From Mycobacterium sp. IS-1264 (GTDB lineage Bacteria; Actinomycetota; Actinomycetes; Mycobacteriales; Mycobacteriaceae): 64,000 nucleotides of DNA. The notes under the pieces are model-generated. The model saw only the letters and a program-made list of their open reading frames with translations, was not told where the DNA came from and searched no databases. How positions within the stretch are numbered: the stretch's first letter is position 1; every line of letters begins with the position of its first letter. The stretch is taken from contig NZ_MBES01000074.1 of NCBI RefSeq assembly GCF_001954195.1, positions 124,001 through 188,000 on the forward strand. The letters run 5' to 3'. The translations under genes and the position numbers were made by a program. Positions 15,149-23,951 of this stretch are shown in pieces.

Positions 15149-16645
15149 GTGACTTCGACGGTGGCCCGTGACGTTTCGGGGGCGCGTACTTATCAGGTGC
15201 GCACCTACGGCTGCCAGATGAACGTGCACGATTCCGAACGGCTGGCCGGGCTGCTCGAGGCGGCCGGCTATCGGCGGGCCGCCGAAGGGACCGACGCCGA
15301 CGTCGTGGTCTTCAACACCTGCGCCGTGCGCGAGAACGCCGACAACAAGCTCTACGGCAACCTCAGCCATCTGGCTCCGCGCAAGCGCGGCAATCCCGAT
15401 ATGCAGATCGCGGTCGGTGGCTGCCTGGCCCAAAAGGATCGAGACGCGGTGCTGCGCAAGGCGCCGTGGGTCGACGTCGTCTTCGGCACCCACAACATCG
15501 GATCGCTGCCCACGTTGCTCGACCGCGCCCGGCACAACAAGGTCGCCCAGGTGGAGATCGCCGAGGCGCTGCAGCAATTTCCGTCGTCACTGCCCAGCGC
15601 CCGCGAATCCGCCTATGCCGCTTGGGTTTCCATCTCCGTCGGGTGCAACAACAGCTGCACCTTCTGCATCGTCCCGTCGCTGCGCGGCAAGGAGGTCGAC
15701 CGCAGTCCGGACGACATTCTGGCCGAGGTGAGGTCGCTGGTGGCCGACGGCGTGCTCGAAGTGACGCTGCTCGGCCAGAACGTCAACGCCTACGGGGTGT
15801 CCTTCGCCGACCCCGAGCTGCCGCGGAATCGCGGCGCCTTCGCCGAGCTGCTGCGCGCCTGCGGAGAAATCGACGGGCTGGAACGCGTCCGGTTCACCTC
15901 CCCGCATCCGGCGGAATTCACCGACGACGTCATCGAGGCGATGGCGCAGACGCCGAACGTGTGCCCCGCCCTGCACATGCCGCTGCAGTCCGGATCCGAC
16001 CGGGTGCTGCGCGCGATGCGGCGCTCGTACCGGACCGATCGTTATCTCGGCATCATCGACCGCGTCCGGGCGGCGATGCCGCACGCGGCCATCACCACCG
16101 ACCTGATCGTCGGATTTCCCGGCGAGACCGAAGAGGATTTCGCGGCCACACTCGACGTCGTGCGGCAGGCCCGGTTCGCGGCCGCGTTCACCTTCCAATA
16201 CTCCAAACGGCCCGGCACTCCGGCCGCGGAACTCGACGGCCAGATCCCGAAACCTGTTGTGCAGGAACGCTACGAGCGACTGGTCGAGCTGCAGGAGCAG
16301 ATCTCGCTGGAGGGCAACCGCGCGCTGATCGGGCAGACCGTCGAGTTACTCGTGGCCACCGGCGAAGGACGCAAGGACAGCCGGACGTCGCGCATGACCG
16401 GACGCGCCCGCGACGGCCGCCTGGTGCACTTTTCCGCCGACACGGCGGTGCGGCCCGGCGACATCGTCACCACGGCGATCACCGGGGCCGCGCCGCACCA
16501 TCTCGTCGCGGACGCCGGGGTGCTGACCCACCGCCGCACGCGGGCCGGTGACTCCGCAGGACAACGGCCGCGCGGCGTCGGTCTCGGCATGCCCGCTGTG
16601 GGGCCGTCCGGCGCAACCGCCCAACCGCTTGGATGCGCCCTATGA
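15149..16645 (+). CDS. miaB: tRNA (2-methylthio-N6-isopentenyl-A37) methylthiotransferase MiaB
   Basis: A 498-residue radical-SAM enzyme that adds a methylthio group to isopentenylated A37 of tRNAs reading UNN codons. The N-terminal UPF0004 domain has its three cluster cysteines in YGCQMN, NTCAVREN and GGCLAQ. The radical-SAM motif C-x3-C-x2-C is in GCNNSCTFCIV near residue 170. A TRAM domain lies at the C-terminus, followed by a Pro/Gly-rich extension. The GTG start has TACCAT (15137-15142) 6 nt upstream, so the message is predicted leaderless. The partner miaA is about 4 kb downstream on the same strand. The stop overlaps the next start as ATGA. Confidence 0.95.
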   Translation: MTSTVARDVSGARTYQVRTYGCQMNVHDSERLAGLLEAAGYRRAAEGTDADVVVFNTCAVRENADNKLYGNLSHLAPRKRGNPDMQIAVGGCLAQKDRDAVLRKAPWVDVVFGTHNIGSLPTLLDRARHNKVAQVEIAEALQQFPSSLPSARESAYAAWVSISVGCNNSCTFCIVPSLRGKEVDRSPDDILAEVRSLVADGVLEVTLLGQNVNAYGVSFADPELPRNRGAFAELLRACGEIDGLERVRFTSPHPAEFTDDVIEAMAQTPNVCPALHMPLQSGSDRVLRAMRRSYRTDRYLGIIDRVRAAMPHAAITTDLIVGFPGETEEDFAATLDVVRQARFAAAFTFQYSKRPGTPAAELDGQIPKPVVQERYERLVELQEQISLEGNRALIGQTVELLVATGEGRKDSRTSRMTGRARDGRLVHFSADTAVRPGDIVTTAITGAAPHHLVADAGVLTHRRTRAGDSAGQRPRGVGLGMPAVGPSGATAQPLGCAL

Positions 16646-17274
16646 ACGAACAGAAAAAAGAACACGCCGACATCGACGCCCTGCGTGCCGAAATCGAGGC
16701 CGCGGAACGCCGCGTCGCGCGTGAGATCGAGCCCGGCCCAAGGGCATTCGTCGTCGCCATCCTGGTATTCGTGCTGCTGGGCTCGTTCATCCTGCCGCAC
16801 ACCGGCGCCGTGCGGGGATGGGATGTCCTGTTTTCCAGCCACGGCGCCAGTGCGGCCGCGCTGGGCCTTCCGTTACGGGTGTTCGCCTGGTTGGCGCTGG
16901 TCTTCGGCGTCGGATTCTCGACGCTGGCATTGCTGACCCGGCGCTGGGCGCTGGCGTGGATCGCGCTGGCGGGCACGGCGATCGCCAGCGGCGCCGGCCT
17001 GCTGGCTGTGTGGTCGCGCCAGACCGTGGCCGCCGGTCATCCCGGCCCGGGTGTGGGCCTGATCGTGGCATGGATCACGGTGATTCTGTTGACGTTTCAC
17101 TGGGCCCGGGTGGTTTGGGCCCGCACCATCGTGCAACTCGCGGCCGAAGAGCAACGGCGCCGGATCGCGGCGCAGCAGCAGTCGCAGACGCTGCTGGACA
17201 GCCTCGACACGAACGACGCCCCCGACACTGCCCCCAACGATGCCGGCGACAAACGCGAGGATCCCGAGGGCTAG
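16642..17274 (+). CDS. Conserved four-helix membrane protein (Rv2732c type)
   Basis: A 210-residue membrane protein of unknown function. It starts with a charged helix (MNEQKKEHADIDALRAEIE), then about four transmembrane segments: FVVAILVFVLLGSFILP, the VFAWLALVFGVGFSTLALL stretch, WIALAGTAIASGAGLLAV and GLIVAWITVILLTFHWARVVW. A Gln/Glu-rich helix and acidic tail follow. The ATG overlaps the miaB stop (ATGA), which favours it over an ATG 9 bp upstream and implies translational coupling. Its TAG stop shares the CTAG at 17271-17274 with the convergent DUF349 gene. Confidence 0.82.
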   Translation: MNEQKKEHADIDALRAEIEAAERRVAREIEPGPRAFVVAILVFVLLGSFILPHTGAVRGWDVLFSSHGASAAALGLPLRVFAWLALVFGVGFSTLALLTRRWALAWIALAGTAIASGAGLLAVWSRQTVAAGHPGPGVGLIVAWITVILLTFHWARVVWARTIVQLAAEEQRRRIAAQQQSQTLLDSLDTNDAPDTAPNDAGDKREDPEG

Positions 17275-18599
17275 GTCCGCCGCGTCAGCGCCTCGGCCGC
17301 CGCTTCGGCCCACTGCCGCCACTGCGCGGCATTGGCTTTGGCCTCCTCGGCTTCCTTGGTGCGGCCGGCCGCCTCGGCCTTGCGCGCCTGCTGTTCGTAT
17401 TGCTCGGCACGGGTCGCGAACTGCTCGGCGCGGGCCTGCGCCTGGGGATCGGACCAATCCGATTCACCGGCGTCGCGCACCTTTTTCTCGACCGCCCGCA
17501 GCCGCCGCTCCAACTCGGCGGAGCGCTCCCGGGGGACTCGGCCGATCGCGTCCCATTTCTCCGCGATCGATCGCAGCGCCGCCCGGGCCGCGTCGTGATT
17601 GCTCGTGTCGAGCTTCTCCGCCTCGGCCAGCAGCGCCTCCTTGGCGACGGCATTGGCCCGTAATTCCGAATCCTTTTCCGCCGCAGCGGCATTGCGCGCG
17701 GTGAAAAACGTGTCCTGGGCGGCCTTGAAGCGACGCCACAGGGCGTCGTCGACGTCCCTGCTGGCCCGGCCCGCCGCCTTCCACTCGGAGAGCAGCTTGC
17801 GGAACTCCGCGCTCGTCGCGGTCCAGTCCGTCGAATCGGACAGCTCCTCGGCCCGTTCGCAGAGCCGCTCCTTGGACTCCCGAACCCCCGATCGCTCGCG
17901 GTCCAGCTCGGCGAAGTGGGCGCCCCGGCGCCGGTTGAAGGCTTCGCGGGCCGCGGAATAGCGCTTCCACAGCGCGTCGTCGACCTTGCGGTCCAGGCCG
18001 CTGATCGTCTTCCACTCGTCGAGAATCGCCCGCAGGCGGTCGCCGGCGATCTTCCAGTGGGTCGAGTTGGCGGCCAGGTCCTCGGCCTCGGCCGCCAGCG
18101 CCTCCTTGCGGGCGGTCTGGGCGGCGCGATGCTCCTCGCGGCGGGACTTGTCGGCGGCCGCCGCCGCCCCGGCGTGCTCGAGCAGCGTCGACAGCCGGCC
18201 CGCGAGCGCGTCGATGTCGCCCAGCACGCACGCGGTCGGCAGCGTCTCGGCCAGTTCGGATGCGTGGGCTTTGATCTTGCGGGCATCGCCGGTGCCCGAC
18301 GCCAGCCGCTCCTCCATCAGCGTGATCTCGGTGGCGAGGTCATCGAAGCGCCGGCCGAAGTGGGCGAAAGCGGCCTCGCGGTCGCCGGCCTGCCAGGAGC
18401 CGACGACGCGTTCGCCCGCCGCGCTGATCAGCCAGACGGTGCCGTCGTCGTCGACGCGTCCGAACTGGTGCGGATCGCTCGACGGGGGCACGGCGACCGG
18501 GTGGATCGCGGGCCGCGAAGTCGGGCGCGGACCGGGCCGTGGTCCCGGACGCGGCGACGGCTTTGGTGAATCGCTGATACGGGGCTCGTCAGCGGTCAT
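17271..18599 (-). CDS. DUF349 repeat protein (Rv2731 type)
   Basis: A 442-residue, very Ala/Arg/Glu-rich helical protein with several DUF349 repeats. Each is about 70 residues with a W-W-x-R rhythm, for example DWTATSAEFRKLLSEWKAAG followed by DDALWRRFKAAQDTFF. The N-terminus is a Pro/Arg/Gly-rich disordered stretch. A conserved segment, FGRVDDDGTVWLI, sits before the coiled region. No signal peptide or membrane helix is seen. The biochemical role is unknown, and coiled-coil scaffolding is the most that can be inferred. It is convergent with the preceding membrane-protein gene. Confidence 0.82.
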   Translation of the reverse strand: MTADEPRISDSPKPSPRPGPRPGPRPTSRPAIHPVAVPPSSDPHQFGRVDDDGTVWLISAAGERVVGSWQAGDREAAFAHFGRRFDDLATEITLMEERLASGTGDARKIKAHASELAETLPTACVLGDIDALAGRLSTLLEHAGAAAAADKSRREEHRAAQTARKEALAAEAEDLAANSTHWKIAGDRLRAILDEWKTISGLDRKVDDALWKRYSAAREAFNRRRGAHFAELDRERSGVRESKERLCERAEELSDSTDWTATSAEFRKLLSEWKAAGRASRDVDDALWRRFKAAQDTFFTARNAAAAEKDSELRANAVAKEALLAEAEKLDTSNHDAARAALRSIAEKWDAIGRVPRERSAELERRLRAVEKKVRDAGESDWSDPQAQARAEQFATRAEQYEQQARKAEAAGRTKEAEEAKANAAQWRQWAEAAAEALTRRT

Positions 18600-18783
18600 C
18601 GCTCGTCACCTGCCCTTTGCCACCTTCGCGCGGTTGGTGTTCCGCGCGCCTGCCGCGCGTAGCGGCACCCATACTCCCTAAGCGCTTCCCAGAGTATTCA
18701 AGCAGCTTGGCGGACCGTGCGCGGCCACCTTGGCCCCTCTAAAGTGATGGCTGGCGCTGGGATGTTGTCGAGATGATGCCGCT

Positions 18784-18807
18784 GTCGAACTACAGTCGAA
18801 CTACTGT
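18784..18807 (+). promoter_or_regulatory. Possible promoter/operator of the DMT-family transporter gene
   Basis: GTCGAACTAC occurs twice (18784-18793 and 18795-18804). The sequence also forms an inverted repeat, ACAGT-N6-ACTGT (18792-18807), whose right arm is part of a TACTGT -10-like hexamer. That would give a 5' leader of about 60 nt before the gene at 18877. The rest of the 277-bp gap (18600-18876) shows nothing else recognisable. Confidence 0.35.
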
Positions 18808-18876
18808 GGTGCGTGAACCCGTCTAGAACTGCACGTGTACGGAAAGCTTTGGGGGAGCGCTGGTGAGGGGGTTCCC

Positions 18877-19833
18877 ATGTCCAAAGTGGACGTCGCGGCA
18901 CTGATTGCCTTGTGCGCGGCACTGGCCTCCGCGATCGGCGACGTCATCCGGCAGCGATCCGCACACGAAATCACCGACAAACACGTCGGGCACCTCGAGC
19001 TGTTCCGTATGTCGTTGCGCGACAAGCGGTGGTGGTTGGGCGGCCTGGCGGCGATCGTCAACTACAGCCTGCAGGCCGGGGCCCTGGCGTGGGGATCGGT
19101 GGTCTTGGTGACCTCGCTGCAGGTGACCGCGCTGCTGTTTGCCCTGCCGATCTATTCGCGGCTGACCGGGCACCGGGTCACCCGCTGGGAGTGGATCTGG
19201 GCGATCGTGCTGGCAGGCTCTTTGGCGGTGGTCATCATCGTGGGCGACCCGACGGTCGGCCAGCAGCGGGGGGCGCTGTCCCAGTGGATCATCGTGGCTC
19301 TGGTGATGGGTCCCATCCTGGTGTTGTGTTTGCTCGGGGCGCGCATCTGGTCAGGTCGCCCGGTCGCGGCCGTGCTGCTGGCGCTGGTGGCGGGTTCGTC
19401 ATTGGCGTTGTTCGCGGTGCTGACCAAGGGCCTCGTCGAACTGCTCGAAGAAGGCCTGGGCGCCGCCCTGACTTCGCCCGAGTTCTTTCCGTGGCTGGTG
19501 CTGATGTTGGCCGGGATGATTTTCCAGCAGTCGGCCTTCCGTGCCGGGGCGTTGACCGCGTCGCTGCCGACGATGACCGTGGCCAAGCCGCTGGTGGGCG
19601 GGATACTCGGGGTGTTTCTTCTCGGCGAGACATTCGACGCCCACGGGCCCCAGGCGTTCGTGCTGGTCGCGGCCGTGGCTATGGTCATCGTCGCGACGGT
19701 GGCGCTGGCCCGCGGGGAGGCCGCGTCGATCGCGGCGGAGACGGGGCGCGACCTTAAACGCACTCCGGCGGCGCAGGACGAACCCCCGCAGAGCGATGCG
19801 GCCCCTTCGGAGGAAAGCCGGACGATCACCTGA
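18877..19833 (+). CDS. DMT-superfamily (EamA-like) membrane transporter (Rv2729c type)
   Basis: A 318-residue membrane protein with about nine to ten hydrophobic helices arranged as two EamA-like halves: VAALIALCAALASAIGDVI, then WIWAIVLAGSLAVVIIVGD in the first, and AVLLALVAGSSLALFAVLTK followed by TVAKPLVGGILGVFLLGE in the second. The C-terminal tail is hydrophilic. The ATG giving MSKVDVAAL is chosen because GAGGGG lies 6 nt upstream and the M. tuberculosis homolog starts the same way. An upstream in-frame GTG at 18835 is less likely. Substrate unknown. Confidence 0.82.
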   Translation: MSKVDVAALIALCAALASAIGDVIRQRSAHEITDKHVGHLELFRMSLRDKRWWLGGLAAIVNYSLQAGALAWGSVVLVTSLQVTALLFALPIYSRLTGHRVTRWEWIWAIVLAGSLAVVIIVGDPTVGQQRGALSQWIIVALVMGPILVLCLLGARIWSGRPVAAVLLALVAGSSLALFAVLTKGLVELLEEGLGAALTSPEFFPWLVLMLAGMIFQQSAFRAGALTASLPTMTVAKPLVGGILGVFLLGETFDAHGPQAFVLVAAVAMVIVATVALARGEAASIAAETGRDLKRTPAAQDEPPQSDAAPSEESRTIT

Positions 19834-19872
19834 CGCGTCCGGCGTCGTCGATCCGTCCGTTAGTTTGGTGGC

Positions 19873-20574
19873 GTGCTGAGCGCCATCGCGATCATTCCCT
19901 CGGCGCCGGTGCTTGTCCCGCAGCTCGCCGGAACGGCCGCCGCCGAGATGGCCGACGTGGTCGCGGCGGCCCTTGCCGCGGCCGCCCTGCTGCCGCCGCG
20001 CTGGAACGTCGTCGGGACGGGCCGAGCGGACGACATCCTCGGTCCCGACGGCGTGGGTACCTTCGCGGGCTTCGGCGCCGACGTGCCGGTCCGGCTGTCG
20101 CCCCTAACCGCAGCCGAGCCACCAGCCGAGCCGCCCGCCGAGATGCCCCTGTGCGCGCTGCTCGCGGGCTGGGTCCGCGGGCAGGTCCGCCCCGAGGCCA
20201 GCGCGCGGGTCCACGTCTACAGCGGCGACCATGACGCCGACACCGCGCTGACGCACGGCCGGCAACTGCGCGCCGCGATCGACCGGGCGCCCGACCCGGT
20301 GGGCGTGTTGGTCGTCGCCGACGGTGCCAACACCCTGACGCCGAGCGCGCCCGGCGGTTACGACCCCGGCAACGCCGACGCCCAGCTGGCCCTCGACGAC
20401 GCGCTGGCAAACGGCGACGCCGCCGCACTGACCCGGCTGCCGCCCGAGATCCAGGGCCGGGTCGCCTTCCAGGTGCTCGCCGGGCTGGCCGAACCCGGGC
20501 CGCGATCGGCCAAGGAGCTCTACCGGGGAGCGCCCTACGGGGTGGGCTACTTCGTCGGCGCCTGGCAGCCGTGA
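19873..20574 (+). CDS. Conserved protein, class III extradiol-dioxygenase-like fold (Rv2728c type)
   Basis: A 233-residue protein resembling the LigB/AMMECR-like class III extradiol dioxygenase superfamily. The opening SAIAIIPSAPVLVPQLAG is the usual first strand and metal-loop region, and VGVLVVADGANTLTPSAPGGY covers the later conserved part. The classical paired histidine ligands are not evident, so catalysis is doubtful. It sits directly before miaA, with its TGA overlapping the miaA GTG (GTGA), so it probably belongs to the tRNA-modification/lysine gene string. The GTG start has TAGTTT (19861-19866) 6 nt upstream (leaderless). Confidence 0.75.
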   Translation: MLSAIAIIPSAPVLVPQLAGTAAAEMADVVAAALAAAALLPPRWNVVGTGRADDILGPDGVGTFAGFGADVPVRLSPLTAAEPPAEPPAEMPLCALLAGWVRGQVRPEASARVHVYSGDHDADTALTHGRQLRAAIDRAPDPVGVLVVADGANTLTPSAPGGYDPGNADAQLALDDALANGDAAALTRLPPEIQGRVAFQVLAGLAEPGPRSAKELYRGAPYGVGYFVGAWQP

Positions 20575-21527
20575 GCCAAGCCGTGCGACCGCTCGCGATC
20601 GTCGGCCCCACCGGTACCGGCAAGTCGCAGCTGGCGCTCGACTTCGCAGAACGGGTCGAGCGCCTCGGCATCCAGGCGGAGATCGTCAACGCCGACGCGA
20701 TGCAGCTCTATCGCGGCATGGACATCGGAACCGCCAAGCTGCCCGTCGAGGCCCGCCGCGGCATCCCGCACCACCAGCTCGACGTGCTCGACGTCACCGA
20801 GACCGCGACCGTCGCCCGCTACCAGCGGGCCGCCGCCGCCGACATCGACGCGATCGCCGCCCGGGGCGCGCTGCCGGTGGTAGTCGGCGGCTCGATGCTG
20901 TACATCCAGTCGCTGCTAGACGACTGGTCGTTCCCCGCGACCGATCCCGCGGTGCGTGCGCGTTGGGAGCGGCGGCTCGCGGAGGAGGGGGTGGGGCCGC
21001 TGCACGCCGAGCTGGCCCGGCGCGACCCGGCGGCGGCCGCCGCGATCCTGCCCACCGACGGCCGGCGCACGGTACGGGCGCTCGAGGTGGTGGAGCTCAC
21101 CGGGCGGCCGTTCGCCGCGTCCGCGCCGCGCATCGGCACTCCGCGCTGGGGCACCGTCATCATCGGATTAGACTGTGACACAACGCTTCTCGACGAGAGA
21201 TTGGCCCGCCGCACCGATACGATGTTCGAGCAAGGCCTGGTCGACGAGGTACGCGCGCTCCTCAAGCAGGGCCTGCGCGACGGGGTCACCGCCTCGCGTG
21301 CGCTGGGCTACGCCCAGGTGCTCGCCGCGCTGGACGCCGGCGGCGGGCCGGAGCACCTGCGCGACGCGCGCGAGCAGACGTACGTCGGCACCCGACGGTA
21401 CGTGCGGCGGCAGCGCTCCTGGTTCCGCCGCGATCACCGGGTGCACTGGCTCGAGTCTGAAAAAGGGGAAGCCGACCGCACCCGGCTCGTCGACGAAGCG
21501 GTGCAGGCATGGCGGCACGTATCCTGA
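20571..21527 (+). CDS. miaA: tRNA dimethylallyltransferase MiaA
   Basis: A 318-residue enzyme that transfers the dimethylallyl group from DMAPP to N6 of A37 in tRNAs, the step before MiaB. The P-loop is GPTGTGKSQ near residues 12-20. The family segments NADAMQLYRGMDIGTAK and VVVGGSMLYIQSLLDD follow, and the C-terminal YVRRQRSWFRRD is the tRNA-binding stretch. The GTG start overlaps the previous stop. Predicted translation is coupled to the upstream gene. The miaA 3' end contains the predicted dapF promoter. Confidence 0.95.
   Translation: MSQAVRPLAIVGPTGTGKSQLALDFAERVERLGIQAEIVNADAMQLYRGMDIGTAKLPVEARRGIPHHQLDVLDVTETATVARYQRAAAADIDAIAARGALPVVVGGSMLYIQSLLDDWSFPATDPAVRARWERRLAEEGVGPLHAELARRDPAAAAAILPTDGRRTVRALEVVELTGRPFAASAPRIGTPRWGTVIIGLDCDTTLLDERLARRTDTMFEQGLVDEVRALLKQGLRDGVTASRALGYAQVLAALDAGGGPEHLRDAREQTYVGTRRYVRRQRSWFRRDHRVHWLESEKGEADRTRLVDEAVQAWRHVS
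21520..21525 (+). promoter_or_regulatory. Predicted leaderless -10 of dapF inside the miaA 3' end
   Basis: TATCCT overlaps the last miaA codons and ends 6 nt before the dapF GTG. It suggests that dapF has its own leaderless start besides read-through from miaA. Confidence 0.45.
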
Positions 21528-21531
21528 GCTG

Positions 21532-22416
21532 GTGATCTTCGCTAAGGGGCACGGCACGCAAAACGATTTCGTGCTGCTGCCCGACGTCGGCGCCGAATTG
21601 GCGCTCACCCCGCCGTTGGTGGCCGCGTTGTGCGACCGGCGCCGCGGATTGGGCGCCGACGGGGTGCTGCGGATCACCACCGCCGACGCGGCGGTGGCCG
21701 CCGGGGTGCTCGAGCGCCGGCCCGACGGTGTTGGGTCGAACGACTGGTACATGGACTACCGCAACGCCGACGGATCGATCGCTCAGATGTGCGGCAACGG
21801 GGTACGGGTCTTCGCGCACTACCTGCGGGTCGGCGGCTTGGAGTCGCGCGACGAGTTCGTCGTCGGCTCGCTGGCCGGCGCGCGTCCGGTCACCCTGCAT
21901 CACGCCGACGCGACCGAGGCCGACGTCACCGTCGACATGGGTAAGGCCAACCGGCTGGGCAGCGGCGGGGACGCGTTTGCGGCGGTCGTCGGCGGCAAGC
22001 GATTCACCGGGCTGGCGGTCGACGTGGGCAACCCGCACCTGGCGTGCGTGGATCCGCGGCTGAGTCCCGGCGAACTCGCCGCGCTGGACGTGGCCGCCCC
22101 GGTGCAATACGACCGCGCGCAATTCCCCGACGGCGTCAACATCGAAATCCTCACCGCGGCGGCCGGCGGGGTGACACACATGCGGGTCCACGAGCGCGGG
22201 GTGGGCGAAACCCGATCCTGCGGCACGGGGACTGTCGCCGCCGCGGTCGCCGCGCTGGCCGATGCCGGCGCGGACACCGGGACGCTGACCGTACGGGTAC
22301 CGGGCGGCGACGTCACGGTCACCATCACCGACGCCACCAGCTACCTGCGCGGGCCGTCGGTGCTGGTGGCCCGCGGCGAGATCAGCGAGGAATGGTGGCG
22401 CGCACAGCAGCGTTAA
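21532..22416 (+). CDS. dapF: Diaminopimelate epimerase
   Basis: A 294-residue cofactor-independent epimerase converting LL- to meso-diaminopimelate for lysine and peptidoglycan. The two catalytic cysteines stand in AQMCGNGVRVFAHY and ETRSCGTGTVAAAVA. The start MIFAKGHGTQNDFV is the family N-terminus, read from a GTG only 4 bp after the miaA stop, with TATCCT 6 nt upstream. An in-frame extension into miaA is not coding. Together with dapA at the other end of the window it covers two steps of the DAP pathway. The stop codon lies in the left arm of a strong hairpin. Confidence 0.96.
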   Translation: MIFAKGHGTQNDFVLLPDVGAELALTPPLVAALCDRRRGLGADGVLRITTADAAVAAGVLERRPDGVGSNDWYMDYRNADGSIAQMCGNGVRVFAHYLRVGGLESRDEFVVGSLAGARPVTLHHADATEADVTVDMGKANRLGSGGDAFAAVVGGKRFTGLAVDVGNPHLACVDPRLSPGELAALDVAAPVQYDRAQFPDGVNIEILTAAAGGVTHMRVHERGVGETRSCGTGTVAAAVAALADAGADTGTLTVRVPGGDVTVTITDATSYLRGPSVLVARGEISEEWWRAQQR

Positions 22417-22439
22417 ATCGGGTGCGCGCAACCGATTTA
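22414..22439. terminator. Hairpin overlapping the dapF stop codon
   Basis: The arms TAAATCGG (22414-22421) and CCGATTTA (22432-22439) are fully complementary. The loop contains TGCGCGCA, itself self-complementary, so a long, nearly continuous stem can form with only one mismatch. No T-tract follows. It could be a factor-assisted terminator or processing site between dapF and hflX, or an operator for hflX. The first three bases are the dapF TAA. Confidence 0.6.
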
Positions 22440-22462
22440 GCGTGCACTATTGCTAATTGCCT

Positions 22463-23902
22463 ATGACTCATCCCGAAACTCCCTTCCACGATCAGCCGGA
22501 TCTAGAACCCAGCGCGGGCGAGCTTGCCCTCGAAGACCGATCGGCGCTGCGCCGCGTCGCCGGGTTGTCGACCGAACTGGCCGACATCTCCGAGGTCGAG
22601 TACCGCCAGCTCCGGTTGGAGCGCGTGGTGCTGGTCGGCGTGTGGACGCAGGGGAGCGCCGCCGACAACCAGGCGAGCCTGGCCGAGCTGGCCGCCCTGG
22701 CCGAGACCGCCGGCTCGCTGGTGCTCGAAGGCCTGATCCAGCGCCGCGACAAACCCGACCCGTCCACATACATCGGCTCGGGCAAGGCGCAGGAATTGCG
22801 CGAGGTCGTCCTGGCGACCGGCGCCGACACCGTCATCTGCGACGGTGAACTATCACCGGCGCAGCTGACCGCGCTGGAGAAGGCCGTCAAGGTCAAGGTC
22901 ATCGACCGCACCGCGCTGATCCTCGACATCTTCGCCCAGCACGCCACCAGCCGGGAAGGCAAGGCGCAGGTGTCGCTGGCCCAGATGGAGTACATGCTCC
23001 CGCGGCTGCGCGGCTGGGGCGAGTCGATGTCTCGGCAGGCCGGTGGTCGCGCCGGCGGCAGCGGTGGCGGCGTGGGCCTGCGCGGTCCCGGTGAGACCAA
23101 GATCGAGACGGACCGGCGCCGCATCCGCGAGCGGATGTCCAAGCTGCGCCGCGAGATCAAGGCGATGAAGCAGGCGCGCGACACCCAGCGCAGCCGCCGG
23201 CTCGGCAGCGACATCCCGTCGATCGCCATCGTCGGATACACCAACGCGGGCAAGTCCAGCCTGCTCAACGCGCTGACTGGGGCCGGCGTGCTGGTGGAGG
23301 ATGCGTTGTTCGCGACGCTGGAGCCCACCACCCGGCGCGCGGAGTTCGACCCCGGAACCAAATGGGCTCGGCCGTTCGTGCTGACCGACACGGTCGGGTT
23401 CGTGCGGCACCTGCCCACCCAGCTGGTCGAGGCGTTCCGCTCCACGCTCGAGGAGGTCGTCGACGCCGACCTGCTGTTGCACGTTGTCGACGGCTCGGAC
23501 GTCAACCCGTTTGCCCAGATCAATGCGGTGCGGCAGGTGATTTCGGAAGTCTTTGCCGACCACGACGGCGCCGCGCCGCCGGAGCTGCTGGTGGTGAACA
23601 AGGTGGACGCCGCCAGCGATCTGATGTTGGCCAAGCTTCGCCACGGTTTGCCCGGGGCGCTGTTCGTGTCCGCGCGCACCGGCGACGGCATCGACGCCCT
23701 GCGCCGCCGGATCGCCGAACTCGCGGCTCCCACCGACACCGCCGTCGACGTCGTGATCCCCTACGACCGTGGCGACCTGGTGGCCCGCGTGCACGCCGAC
23801 GGCCGGGTGCAGCAGGCCGAGCACAACTCGCAGGGCACTCGCCTGGTGGCCCGCGTTCCGGTCGCGCTGGCCGCGAGCCTGCGCGAGTTCTCGGCGAAAT
23901 AA
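22463..23902 (+). CDS. hflX: Ribosome-associated GTPase HflX
   Basis: A 479-residue GTPase of the Obg-HflX group that splits stalled or inactive ribosomes during stress. The N-terminal HflX domain includes PDPSTYIGSGKAQELREVV, followed by the Gly-rich loop before GLRGPGETKIETDRRRIRER. The G domain has Walker A GYTNAGKSS near residue 257, DTVGF as G3 and NKVD as G4. The ATG (MTHPETP) is preferred over a TTG two codons upstream. It is separated from dapF by the hairpin and stands alone before fadE20. Confidence 0.94.
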   Translation: MTHPETPFHDQPDLEPSAGELALEDRSALRRVAGLSTELADISEVEYRQLRLERVVLVGVWTQGSAADNQASLAELAALAETAGSLVLEGLIQRRDKPDPSTYIGSGKAQELREVVLATGADTVICDGELSPAQLTALEKAVKVKVIDRTALILDIFAQHATSREGKAQVSLAQMEYMLPRLRGWGESMSRQAGGRAGGSGGGVGLRGPGETKIETDRRRIRERMSKLRREIKAMKQARDTQRSRRLGSDIPSIAIVGYTNAGKSSLLNALTGAGVLVEDALFATLEPTTRRAEFDPGTKWARPFVLTDTVGFVRHLPTQLVEAFRSTLEEVVDADLLLHVVDGSDVNPFAQINAVRQVISEVFADHDGAAPPELLVVNKVDAASDLMLAKLRHGLPGALFVSARTGDGIDALRRRIAELAAPTDTAVDVVIPYDRGDLVARVHADGRVQQAEHNSQGTRLVARVPVALAASLREFSAK

Positions 23903-23933
23903 GCCTCGGCCGCGCACGGCCGCCCAGCCGCCG

Positions 23934-23951
23934 ACCAACCGTCTGGTTGGT
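23934..23951. promoter_or_regulatory. Palindromic operator upstream of fadE20 (TetR-type)
   Basis: The perfect 7-bp arms ACCAACC and GGTTGGT flank GTCT, directly next to a TATATCT -10-like element (23951-23957). The size and placement are typical of TetR-family repressor sites that control acyl-CoA metabolism genes. No regulator gene lies nearby, so the repressor would act from elsewhere. Confidence 0.6.
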
